Source of the DNA: Acidimicrobiaceae bacterium
Lineage (GTDB): Bacteria; Actinomycetota; Acidimicrobiia; Acidimicrobiales; Poriferisodalaceae
Direction: 5' to 3'
Length of the DNA: 48,843 bases
NCBI GenBank assembly: GCA_002721305.1
Contig: PBKA01000029.1
Location: 1-48,843, forward strand
Shown in pieces: positions 40,797 to 48,843 of the stretch (its first letter is position 1; each line of letters begins with the position of its first letter). Both the position numbers and the translations under genes were made by a program. A model generated the notes under the pieces. The model saw nothing but the letters and a program-made list of their open reading frames with translations, made no database searches and was not told the DNA's origin.

Positions 40797-42788
40797 ATGG
40801 CTGATAGCGATGACGGCGATCTGAACCCCCGCCGCCCTGAGGAAGTAAACGACGATGGCGATGTTGACGACGGACCGCTGCTTTCTTTCGATTTTGATGA
40901 AGAACCGATGCCTCACTGGTCGGAACCAGGATCAGGAGAAAAGCCTGATGGGGGAGACCGACCGGACCCTCCGGAAATAGATCCGACGTCGCAGGGAGGC
41001 TCCCGACTTTTCCCTCAGTTGCCCGATGACCCGCATCTCGTCGACACCTCTGATACAGGGCTTATGGATGCGGTTCGATCTGACACGATTCCAACAGTTT
41101 CACCCGGAGCAGACAAAGAGTTATTTGACACTGGTCCGCTGGAGGTCGAGGAACCCGAAAACGAGGCGACCGGAACTAACGCGACAAAGGAAGCATCCGA
41201 TAGCGACGACTTCTCCCAAGACCAGCCTTCAACTGACGAATTATTCAACGACACCTTGTTTGACGACGAAGAAGTTTTTGACACGGAAATCTTTGATGAC
41301 TCGCCGATCATCGGTCGCACCGATGAAGACGAAGCGCCCGCTTTCGATACAGGACCAATCAACGAGGTTGGGATCGACGAACGAGAAGATCAAGGTCAAC
41401 ACGTTCCCGATGAGCCTCCTGACCCCGACGACAACCCGGCGCTTCCCAGCACCGAAGACGAAGACGAGCAAGAAGTGAAACGAAGTGAAGCACCGGGTCG
41501 GGCTGTTCGGGAACTCCCGGCTGAGGACGTCAACAACCTCACCGCTCTCGCTGATGAGCCGACGGCCGAATTGGTCCTTGACGAGGAGGCCTCTGAGCCA
41601 GTCGAGGAAGAAGTAGAGGCCCGAGAGACCGAGGGATCAGACGAAGAGACCGAATTGGCGCCCAGCGGCGATCAACGTGGAGTTGACCAAACCCCAAGAC
41701 CGGCTCCTCGGGTGATCGAACTTTTTGACACACCCCCAAGTCAACGAATAATGGCGAGCGCGTCGTCAACTGGCGCTGATAGTCCTAGAGGTGGGCCAGA
41801 TAAGCAGAATCAGGAAGAAGAGAACGGGGATTGGAGCGACTTCGGTGGCCCGGCACCCCATTGGCGAGAAGGCCGTCGAGACTATGAGGAGCCCGCAAAA
41901 GTGAATCAAGATGACCGAGTAGTTACACATAGCGCTAGTCGAGGTGAAACTCAAGACGGTTCTGGACGGCCTGCTGGCCGCAATCTGCCGGCAGCAATCG
42001 CTGTCGGACTTGCACTGGCAGGTGTTTTCTTCGGGTTAGTCAGGGTCGGACCGTGGGCAGTACTCATCATGGTTCTTGTCGCGCTGGGTTTGGCGGCCCT
42101 GGAATTCTTCACCTCAGCTCAAAACCTCGGTTACCGACCAGCCACCCTCCTTGGCCTAGCAGCAGTTGTCGGTTTGTCGCTCGGTGCGTACCACCGCGGG
42201 TATGAGGCATATCCCGTTGTGTTCGCTTTGCTAATAGTGACTGGCTTGTGTTGGTTCCTATTCGACGTCGAATCTCAACACGTAACGGCTAACTTCGCGG
42301 TCACTTTGCTTGGCTTCGGATGGGTTGGCGGACTTGGATCTTTCGGGGCTCTAATTCTGGCTCAACCCAATGGCGATGCAATATTGATAGGAGCCGTCAT
42401 AGGTACCATCTCTTACGACGTAGGTGGCTACGTGATTGGTAGTACCACCGGCCAATCTAAGGTCGCTCCGCGTGTGAGCCCGAACAAGACATATGAGGGA
42501 CTCATAGGCGGCATGATGCTCGCCATTGTTGTAACCACGTTGGTTTTGAATAGATTCCCGGGCGTGTACCCATGGTCCGAATCGATGATGGATTGTTTCT
42601 GGCTGGGCCTAGCGGTTGCTCTCGCAGCGCCAATAGGAGACCTAGCGCAGTCGATGATCAAACGAGACATGGGAGTTAAAGATATGGGCACTGTGCTTCC
42701 CGGCCACGGGGGAGTGTTCGATCGCTTCGATGCTCTGCTCTTTGTGCTACCCACCGCATATTTCGTCGCCGAACTCGTGTTCAACTGA
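40797..42788 (+). CDS. cdsA: Phosphatidate cytidylyltransferase with long acidic N-terminal extension
   Basis: The C-terminal 265 residues are a polytopic CdsA that makes CDP-diacylglycerol: several membrane spans from about residue 397, 'RVSPNKTYEGLIGG' and the full signature from about 619, 'SMIKRDMGVKDMGTVLPGHG' plus 'GVFDRFD'. The first 395 residues are Asp/Glu/Pro/Ser-rich, contain no recognisable fold, and carry repeated short elements: 'FDTGP', 'ELFDT', and 'PHW' in 'EEPMPHWSEPG' and 'GGPAPHWREG'. Ordinary CdsA is about 270-300 residues. ATG 40797 has GGGGGAG upstream, and the extension is in one uninterrupted frame. It probably lies in the cytoplasm as a disordered region. dxr follows after 11 bases. 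Confidence 0.92.
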   Translation: MADSDDGDLNPRRPEEVNDDGDVDDGPLLSFDFDEEPMPHWSEPGSGEKPDGGDRPDPPEIDPTSQGGSRLFPQLPDDPHLVDTSDTGLMDAVRSDTIPTVSPGADKELFDTGPLEVEEPENEATGTNATKEASDSDDFSQDQPSTDELFNDTLFDDEEVFDTEIFDDSPIIGRTDEDEAPAFDTGPINEVGIDEREDQGQHVPDEPPDPDDNPALPSTEDEDEQEVKRSEAPGRAVRELPAEDVNNLTALADEPTAELVLDEEASEPVEEEVEARETEGSDEETELAPSGDQRGVDQTPRPAPRVIELFDTPPSQRIMASASSTGADSPRGGPDKQNQEEENGDWSDFGGPAPHWREGRRDYEEPAKVNQDDRVVTHSASRGETQDGSGRPAGRNLPAAIAVGLALAGVFFGLVRVGPWAVLIMVLVALGLAALEFFTSAQNLGYRPATLLGLAAVVGLSLGAYHRGYEAYPVVFALLIVTGLCWFLFDVESQHVTANFAVTLLGFGWVGGLGSFGALILAQPNGDAILIGAVIGTISYDVGGYVIGSTTGQSKVAPRVSPNKTYEGLIGGMMLAIVVTTLVLNRFPGVYPWSESMMDCFWLGLAVALAAPIGDLAQSMIKRDMGVKDMGTVLPGHGGVFDRFDALLFVLPTAYFVAELVFN

Positions 42789-42799
42789 GAGGTGCCTGA

Positions 42800-43963
42800 G
42801 TGACGACGGTCTCGGTATTGGGTTCCACTGGATCGATCGGTACCCAGACGCTCGAGGTAGTGAGATCTGAACCCGATCGTTTCCGAATATCGGCGCTGGC
42901 AGCATGGTCGTCAGTCGAGGCACTCATCGCTCAAGTCAGAGAATTTCGACCGGACATCGCTGCCATTGGTCGACCCGAGTTGGCCGGTCAACTCAAAGCC
43001 GGGATTCCATCAGATATAGAAGTGCTTGCCGGGGATGGTTCGTTTCAAGAGTTAGCTACACGTGGCGAAGTAGTTGTCAATGGTGTGGTCGGTTTCGCAG
43101 GGCTGGGAGTCACGCTCGCGGCTTTAGGTTCAGGGAGACGGCTAGCTTTGGCCAACAAGGAGAGTCTCATAGCTGCAGGGCCACTGGTGCAGCCGCTCCG
43201 GTCCACGCCGGGAGCTGAATTGATTCCGGTTGACAGTGAACATTCCGCTCTTCATCAATGCCTTAGGGCAGATGGCCAGAACCCGAAAATGCGAAATCTC
43301 CATCAGTTAGTTCTCACAGCAAGCGGTGGACCTTTCAGGGGGTTCAGTTCAGACGATTTAGAGCGGGTTACCTTAGAGGATGCGTTGGCTCACCCGACGT
43401 GGTCCATGGGACCAAAGATCACCGTTGACTCTTCGACGCTGATGAACAAGGGCCTGGAAGTCATAGAGGCACATGAACTCTTTGGTGTTCCGTATGAAAA
43501 TATTGAAGTCGTCGTGCATCCTGAATCGATAGTTCATTCCATGGCGGTATTTACCGACGGCACGACAATCGCGCAGCTATCTGAACCAGACATGAAGTTA
43601 CCCATCGCGTACGCGCTTTCTTACCCTGAGCGGTCCGCTAAGCCGTTCGGTTCGATCGATTGGGCTCAGCCAAAGTCACTTCATTTTGAACCACCCGACA
43701 AAGACACCTTCAGATGCCTCGGGCTGGCCTACACAGCAGGTCAATTCGGAGGTACAGCCCCAGCATGGATGAACGGAGCCAACGAAGCAGCCGTCGACGC
43801 TTTCTTGAAGGGAAGCATTCCTTGGTCCATGATTCCAACCTCAATCGAAAGTGCGCTGGATGAATACGACGGCAACGAAGCTGATTCGATTGACTCCGTG
43901 ATCCGAGCAGATCAACGAGGTCGCGAATGTGTTGCGACCTACCTCGCTGAGGAAAGTCGCTAG
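42800..43963 (+). CDS. dxr: 1-deoxy-D-xylulose 5-phosphate reductoisomerase
   Basis: This 387-residue enzyme commits DXP to the MEP isoprenoid pathway. Motifs: NADPH loop 'VLGSTGSIGTQTLEV', 'LANKESLIAAG', metal and substrate site 'PVDSEHSALHQCL', 'LTASGGPFRG', 'HPTWSMGPKITVDSSTLMNK' and 'VHPESIVHSMAVFTDGT'. Normal length. The GTG start is preceded by GAGGTG. Its last base is shared with the rseP start. Confidence 0.96.
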   Translation: MTTVSVLGSTGSIGTQTLEVVRSEPDRFRISALAAWSSVEALIAQVREFRPDIAAIGRPELAGQLKAGIPSDIEVLAGDGSFQELATRGEVVVNGVVGFAGLGVTLAALGSGRRLALANKESLIAAGPLVQPLRSTPGAELIPVDSEHSALHQCLRADGQNPKMRNLHQLVLTASGGPFRGFSSDDLERVTLEDALAHPTWSMGPKITVDSSTLMNKGLEVIEAHELFGVPYENIEVVVHPESIVHSMAVFTDGTTIAQLSEPDMKLPIAYALSYPERSAKPFGSIDWAQPKSLHFEPPDKDTFRCLGLAYTAGQFGGTAPAWMNGANEAAVDAFLKGSIPWSMIPTSIESALDEYDGNEADSIDSVIRADQRGRECVATYLAEESR

Positions 43964-45195
43964 TGTCTGGGTCTCCGAATATGAAGAAGAATGCGCAGAC
44001 CCGACCGCTGTTTGGACTCTGCGGTGTACTTGCCGCCTTGGTTTTGCTGGGCTTGCTCTCCAAGGCCATGCTCGTGGTAGCGATGGTCATAGCATTTGTG
44101 GTCTTTGCCCACGAGCTCGGTCATTTCATAGCGGCGCGAGTCACGGGGATGAAGGCCACCGAGTTCTTCTTAGGGTTTGGGCCCCGTCTATTCAGCTTCC
44201 GAAGAGGAGAAACCGAGTTTGGTGTGAAGCCAATACTTGCTGGCGCCTACGTCAAGTTAGTGGGCATGACCAATCTTGATGATGTCGATCCTGAAGATGA
44301 GTCGAGAGCCTACAGACAACAGAGCTACCCGAAAAGATTGCTTGTCGCTTCTGCCGGTTCGTTGATGCACTTCTTGATGGCGGCTTTGGGTCTGATAGTC
44401 CTCTTCTCTTTTATGGGTGAACCCGTCGTGCGAGGGGACAAATGGGAAGTAGCGAGCGTTCTAGAGCGCGACAGTGACGGTGGTTTGACCGCCGCGGCTC
44501 GCTCCGGGATCGAGCCCGGAGACCGCATCGCCTCTATCGACGGTGAACCGACAATTGCATGGGCTGATTTAGTTGAAATGGTTCGCGATCGACCCGGTGA
44601 ACTGGTCCAAATTGAAGTCATACGAAATGGATCGAGCTTCTCTGTTGACGCAACGCTGGGCAGCGACGCAGAGGGCAGAGGCCTGCTAGGCATCGGAGGT
44701 CAAAATTCGACGGAGCTAATCAAGTACGGACCCGTATCAGCGGTACGAAAGACAGCCACAGAATTCACCTCCATGGTTGGACAGTCGTTGCGTGGCATAT
44801 GGTCAATCGTCGCGAATTTGGGCGAAGTGGCGGATCGAATTTTTTCGCCGCCAAATGACCCGAATGCCAATGACAATCTAGAAACGCGGCCAGTCTCGCT
44901 TGTCGGTGCGGTCCAAATAGGGGCGAGCGAACAGCTAAGTGGATCCGAGAGGATGCAACTATTCGTGGCATTCAATATTTTTATCGGGGTCTTCAACTTA
45001 CTTCCATTCTTGCCCCTCGATGGCGGTCACATAGCGATAGCTACATATGAACGAATCCGAGAAGGTACAAGCGGTCGGCGACACATAATCGACACCACCA
45101 GGCTTCTTCCTGTCGCCTATGCAGTTGTCGCTTTCCTGGCTTTCTTCGGATTGGGAGCGATCTATTTGGACATAGCGAACCCTCTGGGGTTCTAA
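43963..45195 (+). CDS. rseP: RseP/Rip1-like site-2 membrane metalloprotease
   Basis: This is a 410-residue intramembrane zinc protease. HELGH (50-54) lies in the first catalytic helix ('VFAHELGHFIAARVTGM'), one PDZ domain spans about 175-240 ('GIEPGDRIASIDGEPTIAWA'), and the third zinc ligand is in 'LLPFLPLDGGHIA' in the C-terminal half. Such proteases cut anti-sigma factors; in actinobacteria the homologue is Rip1. Placement between dxr and ispG is conserved. GTG 43963 overlaps the dxr stop by one base. Confidence 0.94.
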   Translation: MSGSPNMKKNAQTRPLFGLCGVLAALVLLGLLSKAMLVVAMVIAFVVFAHELGHFIAARVTGMKATEFFLGFGPRLFSFRRGETEFGVKPILAGAYVKLVGMTNLDDVDPEDESRAYRQQSYPKRLLVASAGSLMHFLMAALGLIVLFSFMGEPVVRGDKWEVASVLERDSDGGLTAAARSGIEPGDRIASIDGEPTIAWADLVEMVRDRPGELVQIEVIRNGSSFSVDATLGSDAEGRGLLGIGGQNSTELIKYGPVSAVRKTATEFTSMVGQSLRGIWSIVANLGEVADRIFSPPNDPNANDNLETRPVSLVGAVQIGASEQLSGSERMQLFVAFNIFIGVFNLLPFLPLDGGHIAIATYERIREGTSGRRHIIDTTRLLPVAYAVVAFLAFFGLGAIYLDIANPLGF

Positions 45196-45244
45196 CAACG
45201 AGGCGTAGCTGGGATTTTCTGATCAAGATGACAGACTGTTGTTG

Positions 45245-46441
45245 ATGTTCGAACGTCGAATTACCCGTAGCGTCGATGTGGGAGGGGTCCGAGTGGGTGC
45301 TGGCGCGCCCATAAGCGTCCAGTCAATGACGACGACAAAGACAGCAGATGTGGAAGCAACCCTCGAGCAGATCTACTCCTTGGCCGGAGCAGGCGCAGAA
45401 ATAGTTCGATGTACGTGCAATGATCTTGCGGCTGCCGAGGGTCTCGCTCGAATAATTCCCCGGTCCCCGGTCCCAATTGTCGCTGACATTCACTTTCAGT
45501 ACCGGTTAGCGCTAGCTGCGCTCGATGCGGGAGTGGCCTGTCTGCGTCTCAACCCCGGAAACATTCGAAAGGCGCAGCACATCAAGGCTGTGGCTTCGGA
45601 AGCGCGCGACCGCGGTGTGCCGATCAGAATTGGAGTCAATGCCGGATCACTTGATCCCGAGATAGAGGAAAAGTTTGGGGTCACTCCCACTGCTTTGGTC
45701 GAATCTGCGAAACGGGAGCTGGGATACTTTGAGGAAATTGGATTCGACGAAGTCAAGATTTCAGTAAAAGCAAGTGATGTCCGACTCATGGTCGACGCGT
45801 ACCGCATGTTGGCTGACGCTGTTGAATTTCCCTTACACCTTGGCGTGACCGAAGCAGGGCCGCCACCCGCCGGTATTTTGAAAGCAACGGCAGGAATAGC
45901 GACGCTGCTCAACGAGGGCATAGGTGACACGATCCGCTACAGCCTCACATCTGACCCTGTGGAAGAAGCAAGAGCGGGTCGCCAACTTCTCGAAGCCCTC
46001 GGATTACGCCAAAGAAGCTCCCTCGACCTCATTGCATGCCCCTCGTGTGGCAGAGCGGAGGTCGACGTAATCTCAATAGCCGCTATGGCACAAGAGGCAC
46101 TTGAAAATCTCAATTTGCCAATCCAAGTCGCCGTCATGGGCTGTGTAGTGAATGGACCAGGCGAAGCCAAGAGCGCGGATCTAGGAATTGCGGCAGGACG
46201 ACAGAGAGGGCATCTGTTCGTTCGAGGGCAAGTAGTCAAAGTTGTGCCAGAAAGTGAGATGGTTGAAGCTTTGGTTGACTGGGCAAAGAAGATCTCTTCT
46301 GAAGGGGTCGATGGAGCACTGGCGGCTGCCGATGAATCCGCTGCAGCCGAAGCTGAAGCTGACCGGCAGGCGTTGCTGGAACTTCAAGGTGAAGACGCGA
46401 ACCAAGCAGAAGAACTAGTGCGAATGATTAGAAAGCGATAG
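45245..46441 (+). CDS. ispG: 4-hydroxy-3-methylbut-2-en-1-yl diphosphate synthase
   Basis: This 398-residue iron-sulfur enzyme converts MEcPP to HMBPP in the MEP pathway. TIM-barrel blocks: 'PISVQSMTTTKTADVEATL', 'PIVADIHFQYRLAL', 'RLNPGNI', 'RIGVNAGSLDP'. The cluster ligands are in 'IACPSCGRAEVD' and 'VMGCVVNGPGEAK'. An Ala/Glu-rich coil of about 40 residues ends the protein ('ADESAAAEAEADRQALLELQ'). I take ATG 45245 over the adjacent TTG codons at 45239 and 45242; a CAGACT hexamer lies 7 bases upstream. It is 49 bases after rseP. Confidence 0.95.
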   Translation: MFERRITRSVDVGGVRVGAGAPISVQSMTTTKTADVEATLEQIYSLAGAGAEIVRCTCNDLAAAEGLARIIPRSPVPIVADIHFQYRLALAALDAGVACLRLNPGNIRKAQHIKAVASEARDRGVPIRIGVNAGSLDPEIEEKFGVTPTALVESAKRELGYFEEIGFDEVKISVKASDVRLMVDAYRMLADAVEFPLHLGVTEAGPPPAGILKATAGIATLLNEGIGDTIRYSLTSDPVEEARAGRQLLEALGLRQRSSLDLIACPSCGRAEVDVISIAAMAQEALENLNLPIQVAVMGCVVNGPGEAKSADLGIAAGRQRGHLFVRGQVVKVVPESEMVEALVDWAKKISSEGVDGALAAADESAAAEAEADRQALLELQGEDANQAEELVRMIRKR

Positions 46442-46469
46442 TGCAAGATCAGGTCCCGGCCCATTCGAG

Positions 46470-46497
46470 TTGGTAAACGGACCGCCGCTGATACCAT
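46470..46497 (+). promoter_or_regulatory. Promoter for the rimP-nusA operon
   Basis: TTGGTA (46470-46475) and TACCAT (46492-46497) with a 16-base spacer form a reasonable sigma-70-type promoter. Transcription would begin near 46504, just before the terminator-like hairpin at 46525. Confidence 0.5.
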
Positions 46498-46524
46498 TAG
46501 TTCTACAGGTCAGCTTTATTTGCT

Positions 46525-46555
46525 GGACGTGGGCGATGCCCACGTCCTTTTTCTT
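46525..46555 (+). terminator. Intrinsic terminator/attenuator ahead of rimP-nusA
   Basis: GGACGTGGGC (46525-46534) and GCCCACGTCC (46538-46547) form a perfect 10-bp stem with a GAT loop, followed by TTTTTCTT. It is a textbook intrinsic terminator. It lies downstream of the candidate rimP promoter and 47 bases before the rimP start, so besides ending ispG transcripts it may attenuate the nusA operon. Confidence 0.85.
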
Positions 46556-46602
46556 GGCCCTAAAGAATTTGTAGCCCACAAACGAAGACAAATGGAGATG
46601 TG

Positions 46603-47136
46603 ATGAGCATGAATCCTCACCATCACCTCGAAGCAATCTGCTCTTTAATTCAGCCGGTCGTGGAAGCCTCCGGTCACAAGTTGTACGACGTCCAGCGCAA
46701 CGGTGGGACGCTTGCCATCCTTGTCGAAGGTAGCGATGGTGTCGGCGTTGAAGAGTTGTCTCAATTGAGTCGTTCGGTCTCGGGCGTGTTGGACGAACAT
46801 GACCCAATACCCGGTCGGTACACACTGGAAGTATCAACGCCCGGCGTTGAGCGTCGGCTGCGCAACGAAAGTCATTTCAGTGGAGCGATCGGCGAGACTG
46901 TCAACCTCCGTACCACCCCGGAACCAGATGGGCGTCGACGTTTGGTCGGCACGTTGGTTTCGGTAGAAGGTGAAACGCTAACCATCGAGGACGTGAACTC
47001 CGGAGTCACTGAAGTCCATATGGATCAAATTGAAAAGGCGCGAACGGTCTTTGAGTGGGGCCCCGCTCCGAAGCCCGGAAGTCAGGTGGGACCCAAAGGA
47101 TCGAAACACAATCACAAAGGAGGCAGTCGATCATGA
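46603..47136 (+). CDS. rimP: Ribosome maturation factor RimP
   Basis: This 177-residue protein is needed for 30S assembly. The N-terminal domain has 'LEAICSLIQPVVEASGHKLY' and 'EELSQLSRSVSGVLDEHDPI', followed by 'YTLEVSTPGVERRL', the family hallmark. The SH3-like C-terminal half has 'RRRLVGTLVSVEGETLTIED'. A Gly/Lys/His-rich tail ends the protein. ATG 46603 has GGAG 5 bases upstream; GTG 46600 and ATG 46609 are possible. The stop overlaps nusA (ATGA). Confidence 0.94.
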   Translation: MSMNPHHHLEAICSLIQPVVEASGHKLYDVQRNGGTLAILVEGSDGVGVEELSQLSRSVSGVLDEHDPIPGRYTLEVSTPGVERRLRNESHFSGAIGETVNLRTTPEPDGRRRLVGTLVSVEGETLTIEDVNSGVTEVHMDQIEKARTVFEWGPAPKPGSQVGPKGSKHNHKGGSRS

Positions 47137-48434
47137 CTACCCCGGACATGATGGAAGCTCTTCAAGCTCTAGCAGCAGAAAAAGGGATGACCACGGAGCT
47201 ACTGCTTGAAGCGGTCGCCAATGGCCTCGAATCTGCTTATAAGAGAATGCCCGATGCAGCCGACGATGCATATGTCGTTATAGACGAGATGTTCAACATT
47301 TCGGTCATCGCCCAAGAAATCGATGAGGATGGCAACGTTGTCCAAGAATGGGATGACACTCCCGAAAACTTTGGGCGAATAGCTGCGCAGACGGCGCGGC
47401 AGGTACTCACCCAACGGATTCGCGAAGTTGAACGCGATATGAAGTACGACGAGTATGCCGGCCGTGAAGGCGACATTGTGACGGGCATTATTCAGCAAAC
47501 CGACTCTCGCTACACCCTTCTGGATTTGGGTCGGGTGGAAGCTCTGTTGCCACAGTCAGAACAGGTGCCCTATGAAAGGCCTGAGCCAAATAGCCGTCTG
47601 AAGGCTTACATCGTTGAAGTCCGCAAAACAGCAAAAGGACCGCAGATAGTGGTGTCGCGAACTCACCCCGGGTTGATTCGTGAACTCTTCAAGCTTGAAG
47701 TTCCTGAAATTAGTGACGGAATAGTCGAGATGAGAGCCTGCGCGAGAGAACCAGGGCATAGAACCAAGATCGCCGTCTGGTCGAATGACGCCAACATTGA
47801 CCCTGTCGGTGCTTGCGTGGGCGCTCGCGGAGCTCGTGTGAGACAGGTTGTAAATGAACTGCGCGGTGAAAAGATCGACATAGTCCCGTTTTCGGAAGAT
47901 CAGCACGACTTTGTTGCCAAAGCGCTCTCACCAGCGAAGGTGCGCGAAGTTCGCTTCCACGAACTTGAAGGCGTGGCTGAGGTGGTGGTGCCGGACCACC
48001 AGTTGTCGCTTGCTATCGGCCGAGAAGGACAGAATGCCCGTTTGGCCGCTCGCTTAACCGGCTGGCGTATTGACATTAAGAGTGAAACTCAAGTTCTTGA
48101 TGAGGAAATGGCCTATGCCGAAGGCGATTGGGCTGAAGGCGAGTGGGTGACAGACGCTGAGACGGGCGAACAGACTTGGGTTCCCGCTGACGGAAGTGAG
48201 GCGATGTCAGCAGATGACTGGGCCAATGCTGCGGAAGAGGCCGAAGCTGAGCAGAATAACGACGACGTGTCAGAAGACGCTGTCGATGTTGAAGAATTGG
48301 CAACTGAGGATGTGAGTGCGGAAGATAACGAAGAAGAGGCCGAAGCTGATACAGAAACTGATGATGAGGAAATTTCAGAAGAAGTAGACAACAATCAAGA
48401 GATAGAAATAGAGGAAGAACAGCCTAATAACTGA
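47133..48434 (+). CDS. nusA: Transcription termination/antitermination factor NusA with acidic tail
   Basis: This is a 433-residue RNA polymerase-associated factor. Domains in order: N-terminal polymerase-binding domain (1-125), S1 domain ('[20 protein letters not shown]'), KH1 ('[18 protein letters not shown]') and KH2 ('[20 protein letters not shown]'). After about residue 335 comes a strongly acidic tail of about 95 residues, starting '[17 protein letters not shown]'. ATG 47133 has GGAGG 11 bases upstream and overlaps the rimP stop, so I discard the longer frame from 47055. infB follows, with no ylxR gene between them. Confidence 0.95.
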   Translation: MTTPDMMEALQALAAEKGMTTELLLEAVANGLESAYKRMPDAADDAYVVIDEMFNISVIAQEIDEDGNVVQEWDDTPENFGRIAAQTARQVLTQRIREVERDMKYDEYAGREGDIVTGIIQQTDSRYTLLDLGRVEALLPQSEQVPYERPEPNSRLKAYIVEVRKTAKGPQIVVSRTHPGLIRELFKLEVPEISDGIVEMRACAREPGHRTKIAVWSNDANIDPVGACVGARGARVRQVVNELRGEKIDIVPFSEDQHDFVAKALSPAKVREVRFHELEGVAEVVVPDHQLSLAIGREGQNARLAARLTGWRIDIKSETQVLDEEMAYAEGDWAEGEWVTDAETGEQTWVPADGSEAMSADDWANAAEEAEAEQNNDDVSEDAVDVEELATEDVSAEDNEEEAEADTETDDEEISEEVDNNQEIEIEEEQPNN

Positions 48435-48457
48435 CCACCTGCGGCCGCGATACCCGG

Positions 48458-48524
48458 TAGCGTTGCTGAACGGTCCACAACACCGTTATCTATCGGAACC
48501 GTGTCACTGTCTGCGAAGATAGAT
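48458..48524 (+). promoter_or_regulatory. Candidate infB promoter and structured leader
   Basis: TAGCGT in the context CGGTAGCGT (48458-48463) matches the -10 elements before uvrD2 and fakA. Downstream lie two stems: AACGGT/ACCGTT (48469-48474 and 48482-48487) and ATCTATC/GATAGAT (48488-48494 and 48518-48524). infB starts at 48581, so a leader of about 110 bases is implied in addition to read-through from nusA. Confidence 0.4.
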
Positions 48525-48580
48525 GACGTTGGGATCAATCGTCGCCGCTCACCGACCCAAACGACAAGTAAGGAACGCGT

Positions 48581-48843
48581 TTGCCCAAGAACCCCCGGGT
48601 GCATGAACTCGCAAAAGAGTTAGGTCTCTCCAACGACGAGACCCTCGCGCTCTGTGACGCGCTCGGCATCGAGGCAAAAAGTCACTCGTCGAGTATTCCA
48701 ATAGCGCAGGCTGACAGGGTCCGACGTAGGGCTGAGCGGGATGGTCTGGTGAGAGAAGCTCAACCAGAGGAACCGCAAGCGGCGAAGAAGAAAGCCCCGG
48801 CGAAGAAGAAAGCCCCGGCGAAGAAGAAAGCCCCGGCGAAGAA
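48581..48843 (+). CDS. infB: Translation initiation factor IF-2, N-terminal part only
   Basis: The frame starts MPKNPRVHELAKELGLSNDE, the conserved opening of the IF2 N-terminal domain, and runs on past the window end without a stop. After about 65 residues it enters a Lys/Ala/Pro linker made of perfect AKKKAP repeats, as is common in actinobacterial IF2. The TTG at 48581 has AAGGA 6 bases upstream. The G domain and fMet-tRNA binding domains are outside the window. Position after nusA agrees with the assignment. Confidence 0.9.
   Translation, partial: MPKNPRVHELAKELGLSNDETLALCDALGIEAKSHSSSIPIAQADRVRRRAERDGLVREAQPEEPQAAKKKAPAKKKAPAKKKAPAK
48782..48843 (+). repeat. 18-bp tandem repeat in infB
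   Basis: The unit GCGAAGAAGAAAGCCCCG occurs at 48782, 48800 and 48818 without mismatch, and starts again at 48836 before the window ends. It encodes AKKKAP repeats in the IF2 linker and is likely prone to copy-number change. Confidence 0.95.

Noticed and set aside
48782-48843. CRISPR-like or mobile repeat
   Set aside because: The repeats are 18-bp, directly adjoining and in frame within infB, encoding AKKKAP; this is a coding low-complexity linker.

Overview
The window is a bacterial chromosome fragment, most likely from an actinobacterium and quite possibly an Acidimicrobiia-like lineage. The phylum-level call rests on gene order: DAK2/fakA-recG-rsmD-coaD-SepIVA-like-DUF177-rpmF, then rnc-mutM-smc-ftsY, and xerC-rpsB-tsf-pyrH-frr-cdsA. 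It also fits the GTP-type PEP carboxykinase, a UvrD2-type helicase, many GTG/TTG starts, and many genes whose start codon lies only 6-8 bases after a TAnnnT -10 element (leaderless transcription). The finer placement is inference and would need marker-gene phylogeny. There are no rRNA or tRNA genes, insertion sequences, prophage or CRISPR arrays; this is core genome with a modest accessory stretch on the left.

Layout. 1-5389: an AapJQMP-type polar amino-acid ABC importer, cut at its 5' end, with unusually large permeases and a strong hairpin after the binding-protein gene. 5390-11152: a small Cys/His protein with a CGCGCG-rich upstream array, the ribosome factor EttA, a HAD-like protein and exonuclease III that diverge from a 34-bp bidirectional promoter, and a UvrD2-like helicase. 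11153-15306: a compact operon (metal-receptor-like protein without signal peptide, alpha/beta hydrolase, PPOX flavoprotein, CaiB/AMACR family enzyme, DUF4145-like protein, small membrane protein). 15333-17422 (minus strand): GTP-dependent PEPCK and a cold-shock-like mini-protein. 17606-22098: FakA-like protein, RecG, RsmD, with a 52-residue zinc-ribbon gene on the other strand. 22190-27187: coaD, SepIVA-like, DUF177, rpmF, plsX, acpP, rnc and a MutM-fold protein that has lost its catalytic and zinc residues. 27316-36068: smc, ftsY, ffh, rpsP, khpA, rimM, trmD, rplS. 36093-36421 (minus): two tiny genes, one for a 36-residue membrane peptide and one for a Cys/His protein. 36570-48843: xerC, rpsB, tsf, pyrH, frr, cdsA, dxr, rseP, ispG, rimP, nusA and the start of infB.

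Together the right-hand 31 kb form a growth-linked block: lipid precursor supply (plsX, acpP, cdsA), isoprenoid synthesis (dxr, ispG), translation (S16, S2, L19, L32, EF-Ts, RRF, IF2), SRP targeting (ftsY, ffh), RNA maturation (rnc, rimM, trmD, rimP, rsmD), chromosome handling (smc, xerC, recG) and transcription (nusA). Most are translationally coupled through ATGA/GTGA/TTGA overlaps.

The observations most worth follow-up are the MutM-fold pseudoenzyme kept in the canonical mutM slot, the two-microprotein operon at 36093-36421, the CGCGCG palindrome array at 5762-5902, the palindromic bidirectional leaderless promoter at 8308-8327, the promoter-plus-terminator leader of rimP-nusA, and the ~395-residue acidic extension on CdsA. 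I did not find a clearly new multi-gene defence or biosynthetic system.
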